Assembly: GCA_945221685.1 (NCBI GenBank)
Contig: CALYNN010000020.1
Location: forward strand, 1 to 14,434
Direction of reading: 5' to 3'
Origin: an uncultured Clostridia bacterium
Lineage (GTDB): Bacteria; Bacillota; Clostridia; Oscillospirales; Acutalibacteraceae
Length of the DNA stretch: 14,434 bases
Below the pieces are notes generated by a model, which was given only the letters and a program-made list of their open reading frames with translations, made no database searches and had not been told where the DNA came from. Positions 6,814-14,390 of the stretch are shown here, piece by piece. Numbering within the stretch: the first letter of the stretch is position 1; every line of letters starts with the position of its first letter. The position numbers were made by a program, and so were the translations under genes.

Positions 6814-7212
6814 ATGAATATGGACGGTATTAACGATATTATCTCAAATCTCAGTGCAAATGATATAGAAATGCTTAAGGGAGTTGCCTCGTCAATTTTG
6901 GGAGGCAGCTCTGCTTCACAGTCTGCCCAAAGCAGTCAGCAAGGCAATACTCCGAAACCGCCCGAAAATCCAAAGGGAAATAATCAGGCAGTTCAGGCGT
7001 TAAGCAATCTCGGAATGGACGGGGTTGATTTTGAGATGATAATGAAAGCAAAAAATATTTTTGAAAAAATGAATAATACGCAGAATAAAAATGTAGATTT
7101 GATTATGGCGCTGAAGCCGCATCTCAGCAAAGAAAGTCAAAACAAGGCAGATACTGCCATGCGGATACTAAGGCTTTTTGAGGTGCTGCCTTTGCTTAGG
7201 GAGCTGTTTTAA
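6814..7212 (+). CDS. Small protein with low-complexity linker, unknown function (second of three)
   Basis: This 132-residue protein has three parts: a short helical N-terminus (MDGINDIISNLSANDIEMLKGVASSILGG), a Ser/Gln/Asn/Pro-rich linker at about 32-68, and a basic-hydrophobic C-terminal helix pair ending in DLIMALKPHLSKESQNKADTAMRILRLFEVLPLL. From memory, short Firmicute proteins with a similar Leu-Arg-rich tail are seen as uncharacterised genes, but I cannot name the family. The start chosen is the ATG eight bases after AAAGG; a GTG six bases earlier is too close to that ribosome site. The stop is directly followed by the next ATG. Confidence 0.7.
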   Translation: MNMDGINDIISNLSANDIEMLKGVASSILGGSSASQSAQSSQQGNTPKPPENPKGNNQAVQALSNLGMDGVDFEMIMKAKNIFEKMNNTQNKNVDLIMALKPHLSKESQNKADTAMRILRLFEVLPLLRELF

Positions 7213-7500
7213 ATGTCTGCTTTTTCCGAATCGGAAATTGAAGCCGCTAAAAGACGGGTGCAGGAAATGAGAAATAAAGCTAATAAGTACGCTCCGTCGG
7301 AGCCCAACGGCGCGGCAATACCGGAGCAGACCCCGCCGAAAAATTCCGGCGAAAACGCAGAAAAGCAAGAAGCCTCCGCAGAAAAAGGTGAGGTCGGTGA
7401 GGAAAATTCCTTTGCCCTAATTATGACCTTAATACTTATTTTATCAAAGGAAAATGCCGACAGTAAATTAATTCTTGCACTTCTTTATCTTTTACTTTAA
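7213..7500 (+). CDS. Small charged protein with hydrophobic C-terminus, unknown function (third of three)
   Basis: This 95-residue protein starts with a charged helix (SESEIEAAKRRVQEMRNKANKY), continues through a Pro/Glu/Lys-rich disordered stretch (about 27-68), and ends with two Leu/Ile-rich hydrophobic runs (FALIMTLILILS and LILALLYLLL) split by a charged KENADSK turn. The tail could be a membrane hairpin or a buried dimer interface. The ATG follows the previous stop without a gap, and GGGAG lies in the end of the previous gene, so coupling is likely. I do not recognise a family. The AT-rich gap after it has no clear terminator. Confidence 0.68.
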   Translation: MSAFSESEIEAAKRRVQEMRNKANKYAPSEPNGAAIPEQTPPKNSGENAEKQEASAEKGEVGEENSFALIMTLILILSKENADSKLILALLYLLL

Positions 7501-7532
7501 ATAAAATATGGAAATTTCGCAGATAATATGTT

Positions 7533-7551
7533 ATATTGTATTTTACAATAT
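7533..7551. repeat. AT-rich inverted repeat upstream of the M16 pair
   Basis: An 8-bp perfect stem (ATATTGTA with TACAATAT) closes a 3-base loop in the 75-base gap between the small-protein cluster and the first M16 gene. There is no T-run after it, so it is not a standard terminator. It could be an operator or a weak RNA hairpin near the ribosome site; no clear -35/-10 pair was identified here. Confidence 0.4.
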
Positions 7552-7562
7552 ATCTGTTATTT

Positions 7563-7567
7563 GGAGG
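7563..7567 (+). promoter_or_regulatory. Ribosome binding site that fixes a TTG start
   Basis: GGAGG ends eight bases before the TTG at 7576. The in-frame ATG at 7528 has no ribosome site and would add 16 residues that do not look like the start of an M16 protein, so the TTG is preferred. Confidence 0.75.
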
Positions 7568-7575
7568 AATTTTAT

Positions 7576-8853
7576 TTGAACTATACAGTTAAGGAGGTTG
7601 CCGACGGCGTCAGATTGCTGAGCGTTAAGGCAAATCATTTTAAAACAAATGAGCTTTCGGTTTCCCTTGCCCTGCCGCTGAAAAAGGAAACGGCGTCGGC
7701 AAACGCAGTTATGGCAGGACTTTTGGCAAGAAGGTGCGCCGAATTTCCGACTATATTACAGCTTAATAAGAAGCTTGCGTCGCTTTACGGAGCAACCGTG
7801 GCGTCCTCGGTTTCAAAAATCGGTGAATGTCAGGTACTGAAGCTGGGAATGACCGTTGTTGACGATAGATTTTCGCTGGACAGCCAAAGCATATCCCTCG
7901 AGGGAATAAGGCTTCTTTGCAATATGCTTTTTGCTCCCCGTTTAAATTCGCAGGGCGGCTTCTATGAGGAAGATGTTGAAGCCGAAAAAAGAATAATTAT
8001 TGAAAAAATCGAGGCAGAGGAAAACGAAAAAAGAACCTATGTTCTTCGTCGTGCAGAGGAGCTGATGTTCAGGGGCGAGCCCTATGCAGTAAATCGTTAC
8101 GGTACTGTTGATGATGTTAAGGCGCTTACCTGTGCCGAGGTTTTCAACGCTTGGCAAAACGCCCTGAAAACCGCACGGATAATTGTTGCCTGCGTAGGCA
8201 GTGCAGACGCCGATAGTATAGAAAAGCTTTTGAAAAACTCCTTTGACGGTATCGGCAGAAGCTATAAGCCTCTCGACAAGGCGGTGTTTGTTCCAAGCTG
8301 TGACAGGGTTAAGGAGCATACGGAGCGCATAGATGTTAAGCAGGGTAAGCTTGTTCTTGGCTTTAGAGTTAATCTTGAGCCGGAAAGCGAGCTTGTGCCT
8401 GCTATGAGAACATTTTGTGATGTTTTCGGCGGAGGTCCCTATTCAAAGCTTTTTGCAAATGTGCGTGAAAAGTTGAGCCTTTGCTACTACTGCTCTGCAA
8501 GGTACACTATGGCGAAAAGCTATATTATGATTCAGTGCGGTTGTAACGAGGAAAATATGGACAAGGCAGTCAGCGAGATTTTAAATCAGCTTGAGGCTAT
8601 TAAAAACGGAGATTTTGACGAGGAGCTAAAATCCTCTAAGATGGCAATGTCGGATTTATATAACTCTGTTGCGGATATGCCCGAAACCATTGAAAATTGG
8701 TTTTCATCGCAAATAATATACAGCAGGCTGTTAACTCCGCAGCAGTATGCCGCCGCAAACAACGCGGTAACAAAGCAGCAGGTTCAGCATTGTGCTTCTT
8801 TACTTTCTCTTGATACCGTGTATAAGCTTACCGCAGAAAAGGAGGCAGAGTAA
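7576..8853 (+). CDS. ymfF: M16-family peptidase-like protein without zinc motif (YmfF type)
   Basis: This 425-residue protein has the M16 peptidase fold pattern (paired alpha-beta lobes, with FGGGPYSKLFANVREKLSLCYYCSA near 290 as the characteristic second-lobe motif). Where an active M16 enzyme has HxxEH, around residues 47-55, it reads AGLLARRC, so it cannot bind zinc. It is followed at once by a partner that does have HxxEH, the known pattern of B. subtilis YmfF and YmfH and of other M16 heterodimers in which one chain is the non-catalytic half. In Bacillus the pair is linked by annotation to EF-P 5-aminopentanol modification; that role here is only inferred. TTG start with GGAGG upstream. 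Stop and next start overlap by one base (TAATG). Confidence 0.87.
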   Translation: MNYTVKEVADGVRLLSVKANHFKTNELSVSLALPLKKETASANAVMAGLLARRCAEFPTILQLNKKLASLYGATVASSVSKIGECQVLKLGMTVVDDRFSLDSQSISLEGIRLLCNMLFAPRLNSQGGFYEEDVEAEKRIIIEKIEAEENEKRTYVLRRAEELMFRGEPYAVNRYGTVDDVKALTCAEVFNAWQNALKTARIIVACVGSADADSIEKLLKNSFDGIGRSYKPLDKAVFVPSCDRVKEHTERIDVKQGKLVLGFRVNLEPESELVPAMRTFCDVFGGGPYSKLFANVREKLSLCYYCSARYTMAKSYIMIQCGCNEENMDKAVSEILNQLEAIKNGDFDEELKSSKMAMSDLYNSVADMPETIENWFSSQIIYSRLLTPQQYAAANNAVTKQQVQHCASLLSLDTVYKLTAEKEAE

Positions 8854-10124
8854 TGAAAGAAATAAGTTCAGCCTCTTTAGGCGAAAAATATTATGAAATC
8901 GACCACCCGTCAGGACTTAAAATTCTTGTTATGCCAAAGGAAAGCTATAATTCCGCCTATGCGGTGTTCGGCACAAGGTACGGCTCTGTTGACACCTGCT
9001 TCAAACGGTCCGACAGCAATGAGTGGACAAGGGTGCCTGAGGGCATTGCTCATTTTCTTGAGCATAAGCTTTTTGAAAGCGAGGATTTAGACGCTTTTAC
9101 AAGATATGCAAAAACAGGCGCCTCGGCAAATGCCTACACCTCCTTTGACAAAACCTGCTATCTTTTTCAGTGCAGTGACAATTTCGAGGAGTCACTTTCA
9201 ATTCTTATTGATTTTGTAACTCATCCGTATTTTACAAAGGAAACTGTTGAAAAGGAGCAGGGAATTATCGGCCAGGAAATAACAATGTATTACGATGTGG
9301 CAGGCTGGATGAGCACCTTTAATTTGCTTCGTTGCCTTTATAAAAACCACCCTGTACGAATAGATATTGCAGGAACAGTTGACTCTATTGCTCAAATTAC
9401 GGACAAGCTTCTTTACGAATGCTATAACACCTTTTACAATTTGAATAATATGGTGCTGGTAGTTGTTGGCAATGTTACTGCCGAGCAGGTGCTTAAGGTT
9501 TGCGACAGGGAGCTTAAGAAAGCACCTAAGCTTGAAATTGAGCGTTCCTTTGAAGCGGAGCCACGGGAAATTGTTACCGACCGTTGCGAGTACAATCTTG
9601 CAATGAGCGTTCCCGTGTTTAGCTTCGGCTACAAGGAGAGGTGTGAAAAGCTAACTCAAAGCGTAAGGGATATTGTTGAAACCTCGATTTTGCTTGAAAT
9701 TCTTGCAGGCAAAACCTCTCCTCTTTACGCTGATTTGTTTGAAAGGGGACTTATAAACGCAAGCTTTTCCAAAGAATATTTTACGGGCTACGGATATGAA
9801 GCCGTTATTTTTGACGGAGAAAGCGAAAATCCCGAAGCAGTTGCCGACGCTATTAAAGCCGAGGTTAAAAGGCTTAAAGCGCAGGGAATAGACAGCGAGC
9901 AGTTTGAAACCGTTCGCCGTATGCTTTACGGACAGGAGATTATGGAGTATAATGATATAGACTCCATTGCAAACTCAATGGTAGGCGCTTACTTTTCCGG
10001 TTATTGCGTTTTTGATGCTATGGATATATATAAGTCAGTTACGAAGCAGGATATTGAAAAACGCCTGCAAAAAATGCTTGACGAGCAATACAGTGCTCTT
10101 TCGGTAGTAAAAAGCAAGCAGTAA
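8853..10124 (+). CDS. ymfH: M16-family zinc metallopeptidase (YmfH type)
   Basis: This 423-residue protein carries the inverted zinc motif HFLEH at residues 67-71 and the distal acidic ligand in EKEQGIIGQE (Glu135/Glu142), the distance expected for M16 enzymes. The region ASANAYTSFDKTCYLFQC is a typical M16 substrate-pocket stretch, and the second lobe follows with a Arg/Tyr-containing motif region around 255-300. It has no signal peptide, so it acts in the cytoplasm, presumably as a heterodimer with the upstream zinc-less partner. A GGAGG in the end of that gene and a one-base overlap mean coupled translation and a 1:1 ratio. The substrate is unknown. Confidence 0.9.
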   Translation: MKEISSASLGEKYYEIDHPSGLKILVMPKESYNSAYAVFGTRYGSVDTCFKRSDSNEWTRVPEGIAHFLEHKLFESEDLDAFTRYAKTGASANAYTSFDKTCYLFQCSDNFEESLSILIDFVTHPYFTKETVEKEQGIIGQEITMYYDVAGWMSTFNLLRCLYKNHPVRIDIAGTVDSIAQITDKLLYECYNTFYNLNNMVLVVVGNVTAEQVLKVCDRELKKAPKLEIERSFEAEPREIVTDRCEYNLAMSVPVFSFGYKERCEKLTQSVRDIVETSILLEILAGKTSPLYADLFERGLINASFSKEYFTGYGYEAVIFDGESENPEAVADAIKAEVKRLKAQGIDSEQFETVRRMLYGQEIMEYNDIDSIANSMVGAYFSGYCVFDAMDIYKSVTKQDIEKRLQKMLDEQYSALSVVKSKQ

Positions 10125-10147
10125 AAAATATTTGCGGAGGAAGTGTA

Positions 10148-11137
10148 ATGAGTAATTATACAAGAGTTTATTTTGACGGCTTGGGTATAGATTTTGACTT
10201 GCCCTCGGTTGCCTTTACCCTGTTCGGTCACGAGGTTCATTGGTACGGTATTATAATTGCCTTCGGCTTTGTTTTGGCAGTGCTTTACGGCGGAAGAATG
10301 GCGTATAAATGGAAAATGAGTCTTGACGGTATGACCGATGTTCTTATTTGGGGAACAATATTCGGCATTATCGGCGCAAGAGCCTATTATGTGGCGTTTG
10401 AATGGGATTATTACAGTCAGCATCTTGCGGAAATTCCGCAGATTTGGAACGGCGGCATTGCAATTTACGGCGGTATAATCGGCGCGCTGATTGGCGCCGC
10501 AATAGGCTGTAAGGTGGGTAAAATCAATTTTCCGAACCTGCTTGATTTGGGCGCTCTCGGCTTGCTTATCGGTCAGGGAATCGGCAGATGGGGAAACTTC
10601 TTTAATCAGGAGGCTTTTGGCTGTAATACCGAAACCTCACCCTTTAGAATGTGGAGCTACAAAATAAAGGAAAGCCTTGAGGCTTCGGCAGAATTGCTGG
10701 CGTCCAAGGGTATCGAGGTTAATCCCGATGTTCCCGTTCATCCCACCTTTCTATATGAAAGCCTGTGGTGCATTTTAGGATTTTTCATTTTAAACTATAT
10801 TGTTCAAAAGCACAGAAAATTTAAGGGCGAAATATTCCTGCTTTACGGAGTTTGGTACGGAATTGAAAGAGCGGTTGTTGAGGGACTGCGAACAGACTCT
10901 CTGTATATCGCCGGTACAACAATAAGAGTAAGCCAGCTTTTGTCGGTAATTATTGCCGTGGCCTTTGCAGTTGCATTTATCGTGCTTATGCTTAAGTGCA
11001 AAAAAGGAACGCTTCCCAAGGCACTTGTGCTTGACGGCTCGGTGCATACGCCAACCGCTGCAGAAGAAATACAGGAGCAGGAAATACTCACTGCAAATAA
11101 AGAGAAAACGGAGACTGAAAATGGCACAGATAATTGA
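10148..11137 (+). CDS. lgt: Prolipoprotein diacylglyceryl transferase
   Basis: This 329-residue integral membrane enzyme moves diacylglycerol from phosphatidylglycerol to the lipobox Cys of prolipoproteins, the first step of lipoprotein maturation. Family marks include HWYGIIIAFG near residue 30, the signature GQGIGRWGNFFNQEAFG near 145-161 with the key Arg, Asn and Glu, HPTFLYESLW near 198, and EGLRTDSLYI near 242. About seven membrane segments are apparent. The last 40 residues form a charged Glu/Thr-rich tail beyond the last membrane helix, longer than in many homologues. A GCGGAGG site precedes the ATG. The 3' end overlaps folD by 17 bases. Confidence 0.95.
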   Translation: MSNYTRVYFDGLGIDFDLPSVAFTLFGHEVHWYGIIIAFGFVLAVLYGGRMAYKWKMSLDGMTDVLIWGTIFGIIGARAYYVAFEWDYYSQHLAEIPQIWNGGIAIYGGIIGALIGAAIGCKVGKINFPNLLDLGALGLLIGQGIGRWGNFFNQEAFGCNTETSPFRMWSYKIKESLEASAELLASKGIEVNPDVPVHPTFLYESLWCILGFFILNYIVQKHRKFKGEIFLLYGVWYGIERAVVEGLRTDSLYIAGTTIRVSQLLSVIIAVAFAVAFIVLMLKCKKGTLPKALVLDGSVHTPTAAEEIQEQEILTANKEKTETENGTDN

Positions 11138-11978
11138 CGGAAAAGCAGTATCAAAGCAGGTTAGGGAGAGGGTTGCCGAGGAAACCCGTCAGCTAAAGGA
11201 AAAGGGTATAGTTCCCGGACTTGCCGTAATAATAGTAGGCGACGACCCCGCCTCACAGGTTTATGTAAGAAATAAGGAAAGGGCTTGCGAGGAGGTAGGC
11301 TTTTACAGCGAAAAGTTCGCTCTCCCTGCCGAAACAACACAACAGCAGTTAAACGACCTTGTTTGCGAGCTGAACGGCAGAAAGGAAATTTCCGGTATTC
11401 TCTGCCAGCTTCCCTTGCCTAAGCACCTTAACGATAAAGAGGTCATTAACCTTATTGATCCAATTAAAGATGTTGATGCCTTTCATCCTGTAAATGTCGG
11501 TGCAATAATGATAGGCGACTATAACTTTTTGCCCTGCACCCCGGCAGGAGTAATGGAGCTTATTCATTCAACAGGTGTTGATGTAGCAGGCAAAAAGGCT
11601 GTGGTTATCGGCAGAAGCAATATTGTGGGCAAGCCTCAGGCAATGCTTTTGCTTCACGAAAATGCAACGGTTGAAATTGTTCATTCAAAAACAGTTGATT
11701 TGGCGCAGGAAACGAAAACTGCAGATATTCTTGTTGCCGCAGTAGGCAAAGCAAAATTTGTTACTGCCGATATGGTTAAGGAGGGCGCCGTTGTTATTGA
11801 TGTAGGTATGAACAGAGATGAAAACGGCAAGCTTTGCGGCGATGTGGATTTTGAAGGTGTTAAGGAAAAATGCTCGTATATTACCCCTGTTCCCGGTGGA
11901 GTAGGTCCTATGACAATTTCAATGCTTATGCAAAACACATTAACCGCCGCAAAAATTCAGAATAATATAAAGGGATGA
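11121..11978 (+). CDS. folD: Bifunctional methylenetetrahydrofolate dehydrogenase/cyclohydrolase
   Basis: This 285-residue enzyme interconverts 5,10-methylene-, methenyl- and 10-formyl-tetrahydrofolate with NADP+. The catalytic Tyr-x3-Lys is in SQVYVRNKERACEEVGF (about 46-62), the substrate loop reads GILCQLPLPKHL, the DVDAFHPVNVG and PCTPAG motifs follow, and the Rossmann segment is GKKAVVIGRSNIVGKP. The C-terminal signature PVPGGVGPMTI is intact. The length is standard. The chosen ATG lies seven bases after GGAG, inside the end of lgt; a longer open frame upstream overlaps lgt and does not look like FolD. The 17-base overlap with lgt implies cotranscription. Confidence 0.96.
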   Translation: MAQIIDGKAVSKQVRERVAEETRQLKEKGIVPGLAVIIVGDDPASQVYVRNKERACEEVGFYSEKFALPAETTQQQLNDLVCELNGRKEISGILCQLPLPKHLNDKEVINLIDPIKDVDAFHPVNVGAIMIGDYNFLPCTPAGVMELIHSTGVDVAGKKAVVIGRSNIVGKPQAMLLLHENATVEIVHSKTVDLAQETKTADILVAAVGKAKFVTADMVKEGAVVIDVGMNRDENGKLCGDVDFEGVKEKCSYITPVPGGVGPMTISMLMQNTLTAAKIQNNIKG

Positions 11979-11982
11979 GATT

Positions 11983-12450
11983 ATGGCTCTTGAAGAGCAG
12001 GTTGTGGAGAAGCTCATAGAAAAAGGTTGGCATATTTCCTTTGCCGAATCCTGCACAGGAGGTCTTTGCTGCGGAACTCTTGTTAATGTAACAAATGCCT
12101 CGTCAGTGCTTGATATGTCCTTCGTAACATATGCAAACGAAGCCAAAATTAAGCTTTTGGGAGTTAAAGCAGATACAATTTTGTCAAACGGAGTAGTCAG
12201 CGAGGAGGTTGCCTACGAAATGGCGCAGGGTGTTGCGAAAGTCGCAAACAGCCAGGTAGGAGTAGGCATAACAGGAGTTGCAGGCCCCGGCGGCGGAACT
12301 GAAAGAAAACCGGTTGGTATGGTGTGCTTCGGATTTTATATCATGGGAAAAGTATATACCTATACCTGTCAGTTCGGTGAAATAGGCAGAAATCAGGTTA
12401 GAAAGTCAAGTGTTGAATTTGTTTTTGAAAAATTACTTGAACTTATGTAG
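11983..12450 (+). CDS. pncC: Nicotinamide-nucleotide amidase, stand-alone CinA C-terminal domain
   Basis: This 155-residue protein is the CinA C-terminal domain alone, the PncC form, which deamidates nicotinamide mononucleotide to nicotinate mononucleotide in pyridine nucleotide salvage. Motifs: ESCTGG at about 22-27 with the active Ser, GVVSEEVAYEMAQG near 66-80, and GITGVAGPGGGTERKPVGMV near 103-122. The N-terminal MoaB-like domain of full CinA is missing, which is a normal variant rather than a truncation. AAGGGATGAG precedes the ATG, four bases after the folD stop. It ends in TAG, relevant to the interrupted recombinase in this window. Confidence 0.93.
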   Translation: MALEEQVVEKLIEKGWHISFAESCTGGLCCGTLVNVTNASSVLDMSFVTYANEAKIKLLGVKADTILSNGVVSEEVAYEMAQGVAKVANSQVGVGITGVAGPGGGTERKPVGMVCFGFYIMGKVYTYTCQFGEIGRNQVRKSSVEFVFEKLLELM

Positions 12451-12465
12451 CTTTATGTGTATAAT
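12437..12465 (+). promoter_or_regulatory. Promoter of pspC
   Basis: TTGAAC (12437-12442) and a perfect TATAAT (12460-12465) are separated by 17 bases. The -35 lies in the last codons of the amidase gene and the -10 just after its stop, so pspC can be transcribed on its own as well as by read-through. Confidence 0.75.
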
Positions 12466-12492
12466 ATATAAGCACGAAAAGGGAGATTAAAT

Positions 12493-12720
12493 ATGAAAAA
12501 GCTTTACAGAAGCAAAACAGAAAAAATGCTTTCCGGCGTTTGCGGCGGAATAGCCGGTTATTTTAATATCGACCCAACAATAGTAAGATTGATTTGGGCG
12601 CTTGTGTCCTTGATTTCGGCAAGCATTCCGGGAATATTAATCTATATTATTTGTGCAATAGTTATTCCCGAAGAGCCTGATTCCGTAAATACAACGGGCT
12701 ATTACCACGACGAAAGGTAA
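12493..12720 (+). CDS. PspC-domain membrane protein
   Basis: This 75-residue protein is one PspC domain: basic N-terminus KKLYRSKTEKMLSGVCGGIAGYF, then DPTIVRLIWAL, then a membrane helix (about 35-60) ending in IPEEP. The GVCGGIA...D-T-R-W pattern is characteristic. PspC proteins sit in the cytoplasmic membrane and are linked with envelope stress in Proteobacteria; in Firmicutes the single-domain forms are mostly uncharacterised. It has a good promoter, a GGGAG ribosome site and a hairpin after the stop. Confidence 0.9.
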   Translation: MKKLYRSKTEKMLSGVCGGIAGYFNIDPTIVRLIWALVSLISASIPGILIYIICAIVIPEEPDSVNTTGYYHDER

Positions 12721-12727
12721 ATAATAA

Positions 12728-12748
12728 GGGAGGGCAAATCGCCCTCCC
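12728..12748 (+). terminator. GC-rich hairpin after pspC
   Basis: An 8-bp perfect GC stem (GGGAGGGC with GCCCTCCC) closes a 5-base loop seven bases after the pspC stop. Neither strand has a proper T-run next to it, so it is either an atypical terminator or a 3'-end stabilising hairpin. Confidence 0.6.
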
Positions 12749-12767
12749 ATTCAAAAAATTGATAGTT

Positions 12768-12843
12768 GCTGGTGTGGCGCAGTTGGTAGCGCAATTGATT
12801 CGTAATCAATAGGCCGTCAGTTCAAGTCTGATCACCAGCTCCA
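12768..12843 (+). tRNA. tRNA-Thr (CGT anticodon), CCA encoded
   Basis: A full cloverleaf can be drawn. The 7-bp acceptor stem is GCTGGTG with CACCAGC, the D stem is GCGC with GCGC, and the anticodon stem ATTGA with TCAAT holds the loop TTCGTAA. The T stem GTCAG/CTGAT holds the loop TTCAAGT. The anticodon CGT reads ACG, so Thr. The 3' CCA is encoded. It lies 47 bases after the pspC stop and is followed by its own terminator. Confidence 0.95.
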
Positions 12844-12851
12844 ATAAATAA

Positions 12852-12885
12852 CGGGTAGGAATCATTTTGATTCCTACCCGACTTT
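12852..12885 (+). terminator. Terminator of tRNA-Thr
   Basis: A 13-bp perfect stem (12852-12864 with 12868-12880) closes a 3-base loop, and is followed by ACTTTT. It lies nine bases after the tRNA CCA. Confidence 0.88.
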
Positions 12886-12901
12886 TGCGTTATAGACAAA
12901 C

Positions 12902-12931
12902 AAAAAAAGAGCTGAAAATCAGCTCTTTTTT
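12902..12931. terminator. Terminator of the serine recombinase gene
   Basis: A GAGCTGA stem (12909-12915 with 12919-12925, 3-base loop) is flanked by an A-run and a T-run, so it works in both directions. On the minus strand it starts within the TAA at 12930-12932 that ends the full-length recombinase frame. This ties the terminator to the uninterrupted gene rather than to the premature TAG some 235 bases earlier. Confidence 0.9.
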
Positions 12932-14390
12932 ATAGCAGAGGATTCAAAAGTGAATCCGAACATTTTTTAATTTTAGACAAGGAGAGCTTCAAAGCATTCT
13001 CCTTGTAGTTCAAATAAAATATTGCGTCATCGTCATACAGAACAACTGCATTAACAAAGTAATTTATCAGCGCCTTACGCTGATTGTGGTCAGTCAAATC
13101 TGCCACCTTTGACCTTTCAAAAAATTCCTTGTATTGCTTACGAGTGTATTTCGGTTTTGCAATCTGCTATTTTGCAATCTCGATTTCAATATCCTTTTTC
13201 TTTCCCTCAAGCTCTTGCAAGCGTGTTTTGGTTGAATCTGTTATAATACCTTGCTCAATCGCACTGATCATATTCTTGATTTTCTTTTCAACCTTTGATA
13301 ATTCCTGTTGCAATAGCTTCAGTGTTGTGTTCTCTGACTCCTGCATTTTCATTAAAGAGTCAATAAGAGATTCAACATAATCATCATTGCTGAGCGTAGC
13401 AATAACCACATTCAAAACTGCATTTTCAATTTCATCCTTCTTGACTGCTTTCTTGTCACAACCACGGCCTCGCTTTGCATCAATGCATTTGTAGTAACGA
13501 TATTTTGTTCCCTGATGATTAACACCGCTTTCGCCAACCATAAATGATTTACATTTTCCGCAATACAGCTTGGTTGTCAGTATGTATTCATCATCAGCCT
13601 TATACTTGGCAGCGGCGTGCTTGTTCTGCTCTAGCTTGTGTTGCACTCGGTCAAATAGAGCCGTATCAATTATAGAGGGAATACCACCTGGCGTTACAAT
13701 ATCTCTAAAAATGTACTCGCCGATATATCTCCTGTTAGAAAGAATTTTTGAAATAATATTGATAGTAAACTTTCCACCACGAGAGTTGGCTGCACCCCTA
13801 TTGTTCAAGTCTTCTGCAATTTCTTTCATTGTCATACCGGAGTCATAATTCTTGAAAATCAAACGAACATATGCCGCTGTTTCTTCGTCAATTTGAAAAT
13901 GCCTTTCATCGTCAATGTAATAGCCGAATGTAATCGGACCGCCGTTAAACTTGCATTTCATAGCATTTTCGGTTAAGCCACGAATAACCTTTTCCGAAAG
14001 GTCAGCTGAATAATATTCAGCCATACCCTCAAGTACGGATTCAAGAATGATACCCTCAGAGCCTTCGCTGATATTTTCATTTGCAGATATTACCTTAACA
14101 CCATTCTTACGAAGCTGTGCCTTGTAATGAGCAGAGTCATAACGGTTACGGGCGAACCTGTCCAGTTTCCAAACGATGATGACATCAAACATATTCTTTG
14201 CAGAATCCTTAATCATTTTCTGAAATGCAGGACGCCTGTCGGTTGTAGCAGAGAATGCTCGGTCAATATATGAATCAATAATTGTAATATCGTTGCGTTT
14301 TGCAAAGTCGTTGCACTCACGAAGCTGACCTTCAATAGACTCCTCACGCTGATTATCACTTGAGTATCGTGCATAAATTACACCGTTCAT
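12930..14390 (-). pseudogene. Large serine recombinase interrupted by one in-frame TAG
   Basis: The frame spans 487 codons with a single TAG at 13167-13169. The first 407 residues (409 from an alternative TTG at 14396) show a resolvase/invertase domain with catalytic Ser in VIYARYSSDNQREESIEGQ, the IIVWKLDRFARNRYD motif and the helix E region. Then come a recombinase domain (GPITFGYYID...), a zinc ribbon (CGKCK... YYKC...GCDKKAV) and a coiled coil up to the stop. After the TAG the same frame continues for 78 codons with family-like content (QIAKPKYTRKQYKEFFERSK, then NYFVNAVVLYDDDAIFYLNYK), ending at TAA beside a terminator. Such tails are normal in this family, so a recent nonsense mutation is the best reading. 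AGGAGGT lies upstream; the ATG at 14390 is about 11 bases from it, the TTG only five. It likely moved or inverted DNA. Confidence 0.85.

Noticed and set aside
7528..7575. ATG start giving the first M16 protein 16 more residues
   Set aside because: There is no ribosome site before it, and the TTG at 7576 has a good GGAGG at the right distance.
10953..11120. Longer FolD with 56 extra N-terminal residues overlapping lgt
   Set aside because: The extra part is the out-of-frame reading of lgt. The ATG at 11121 has its own GGAG site and gives a standard-length FolD.
11463..11500. FolD motif reads DVDAFHP instead of DVDGFHP
   Set aside because: I believe Ala is common at this position in clostridial FolD, and all other catalytic motifs are intact.
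12768..12843. tRNA-Thr as the integration site of the adjacent recombinase
   Set aside because: tRNA integration is typical of tyrosine integrases, not large serine recombinases. The tRNA is intact, its terminator lies between, and no repeat of its 3' end was seen to the right.
13167..13169. General amber recoding (TAG as an amino acid) in this organism
   Set aside because: The amidase gene ends in TAG and is followed at once by another gene's promoter, so TAG appears to work as a normal stop here.
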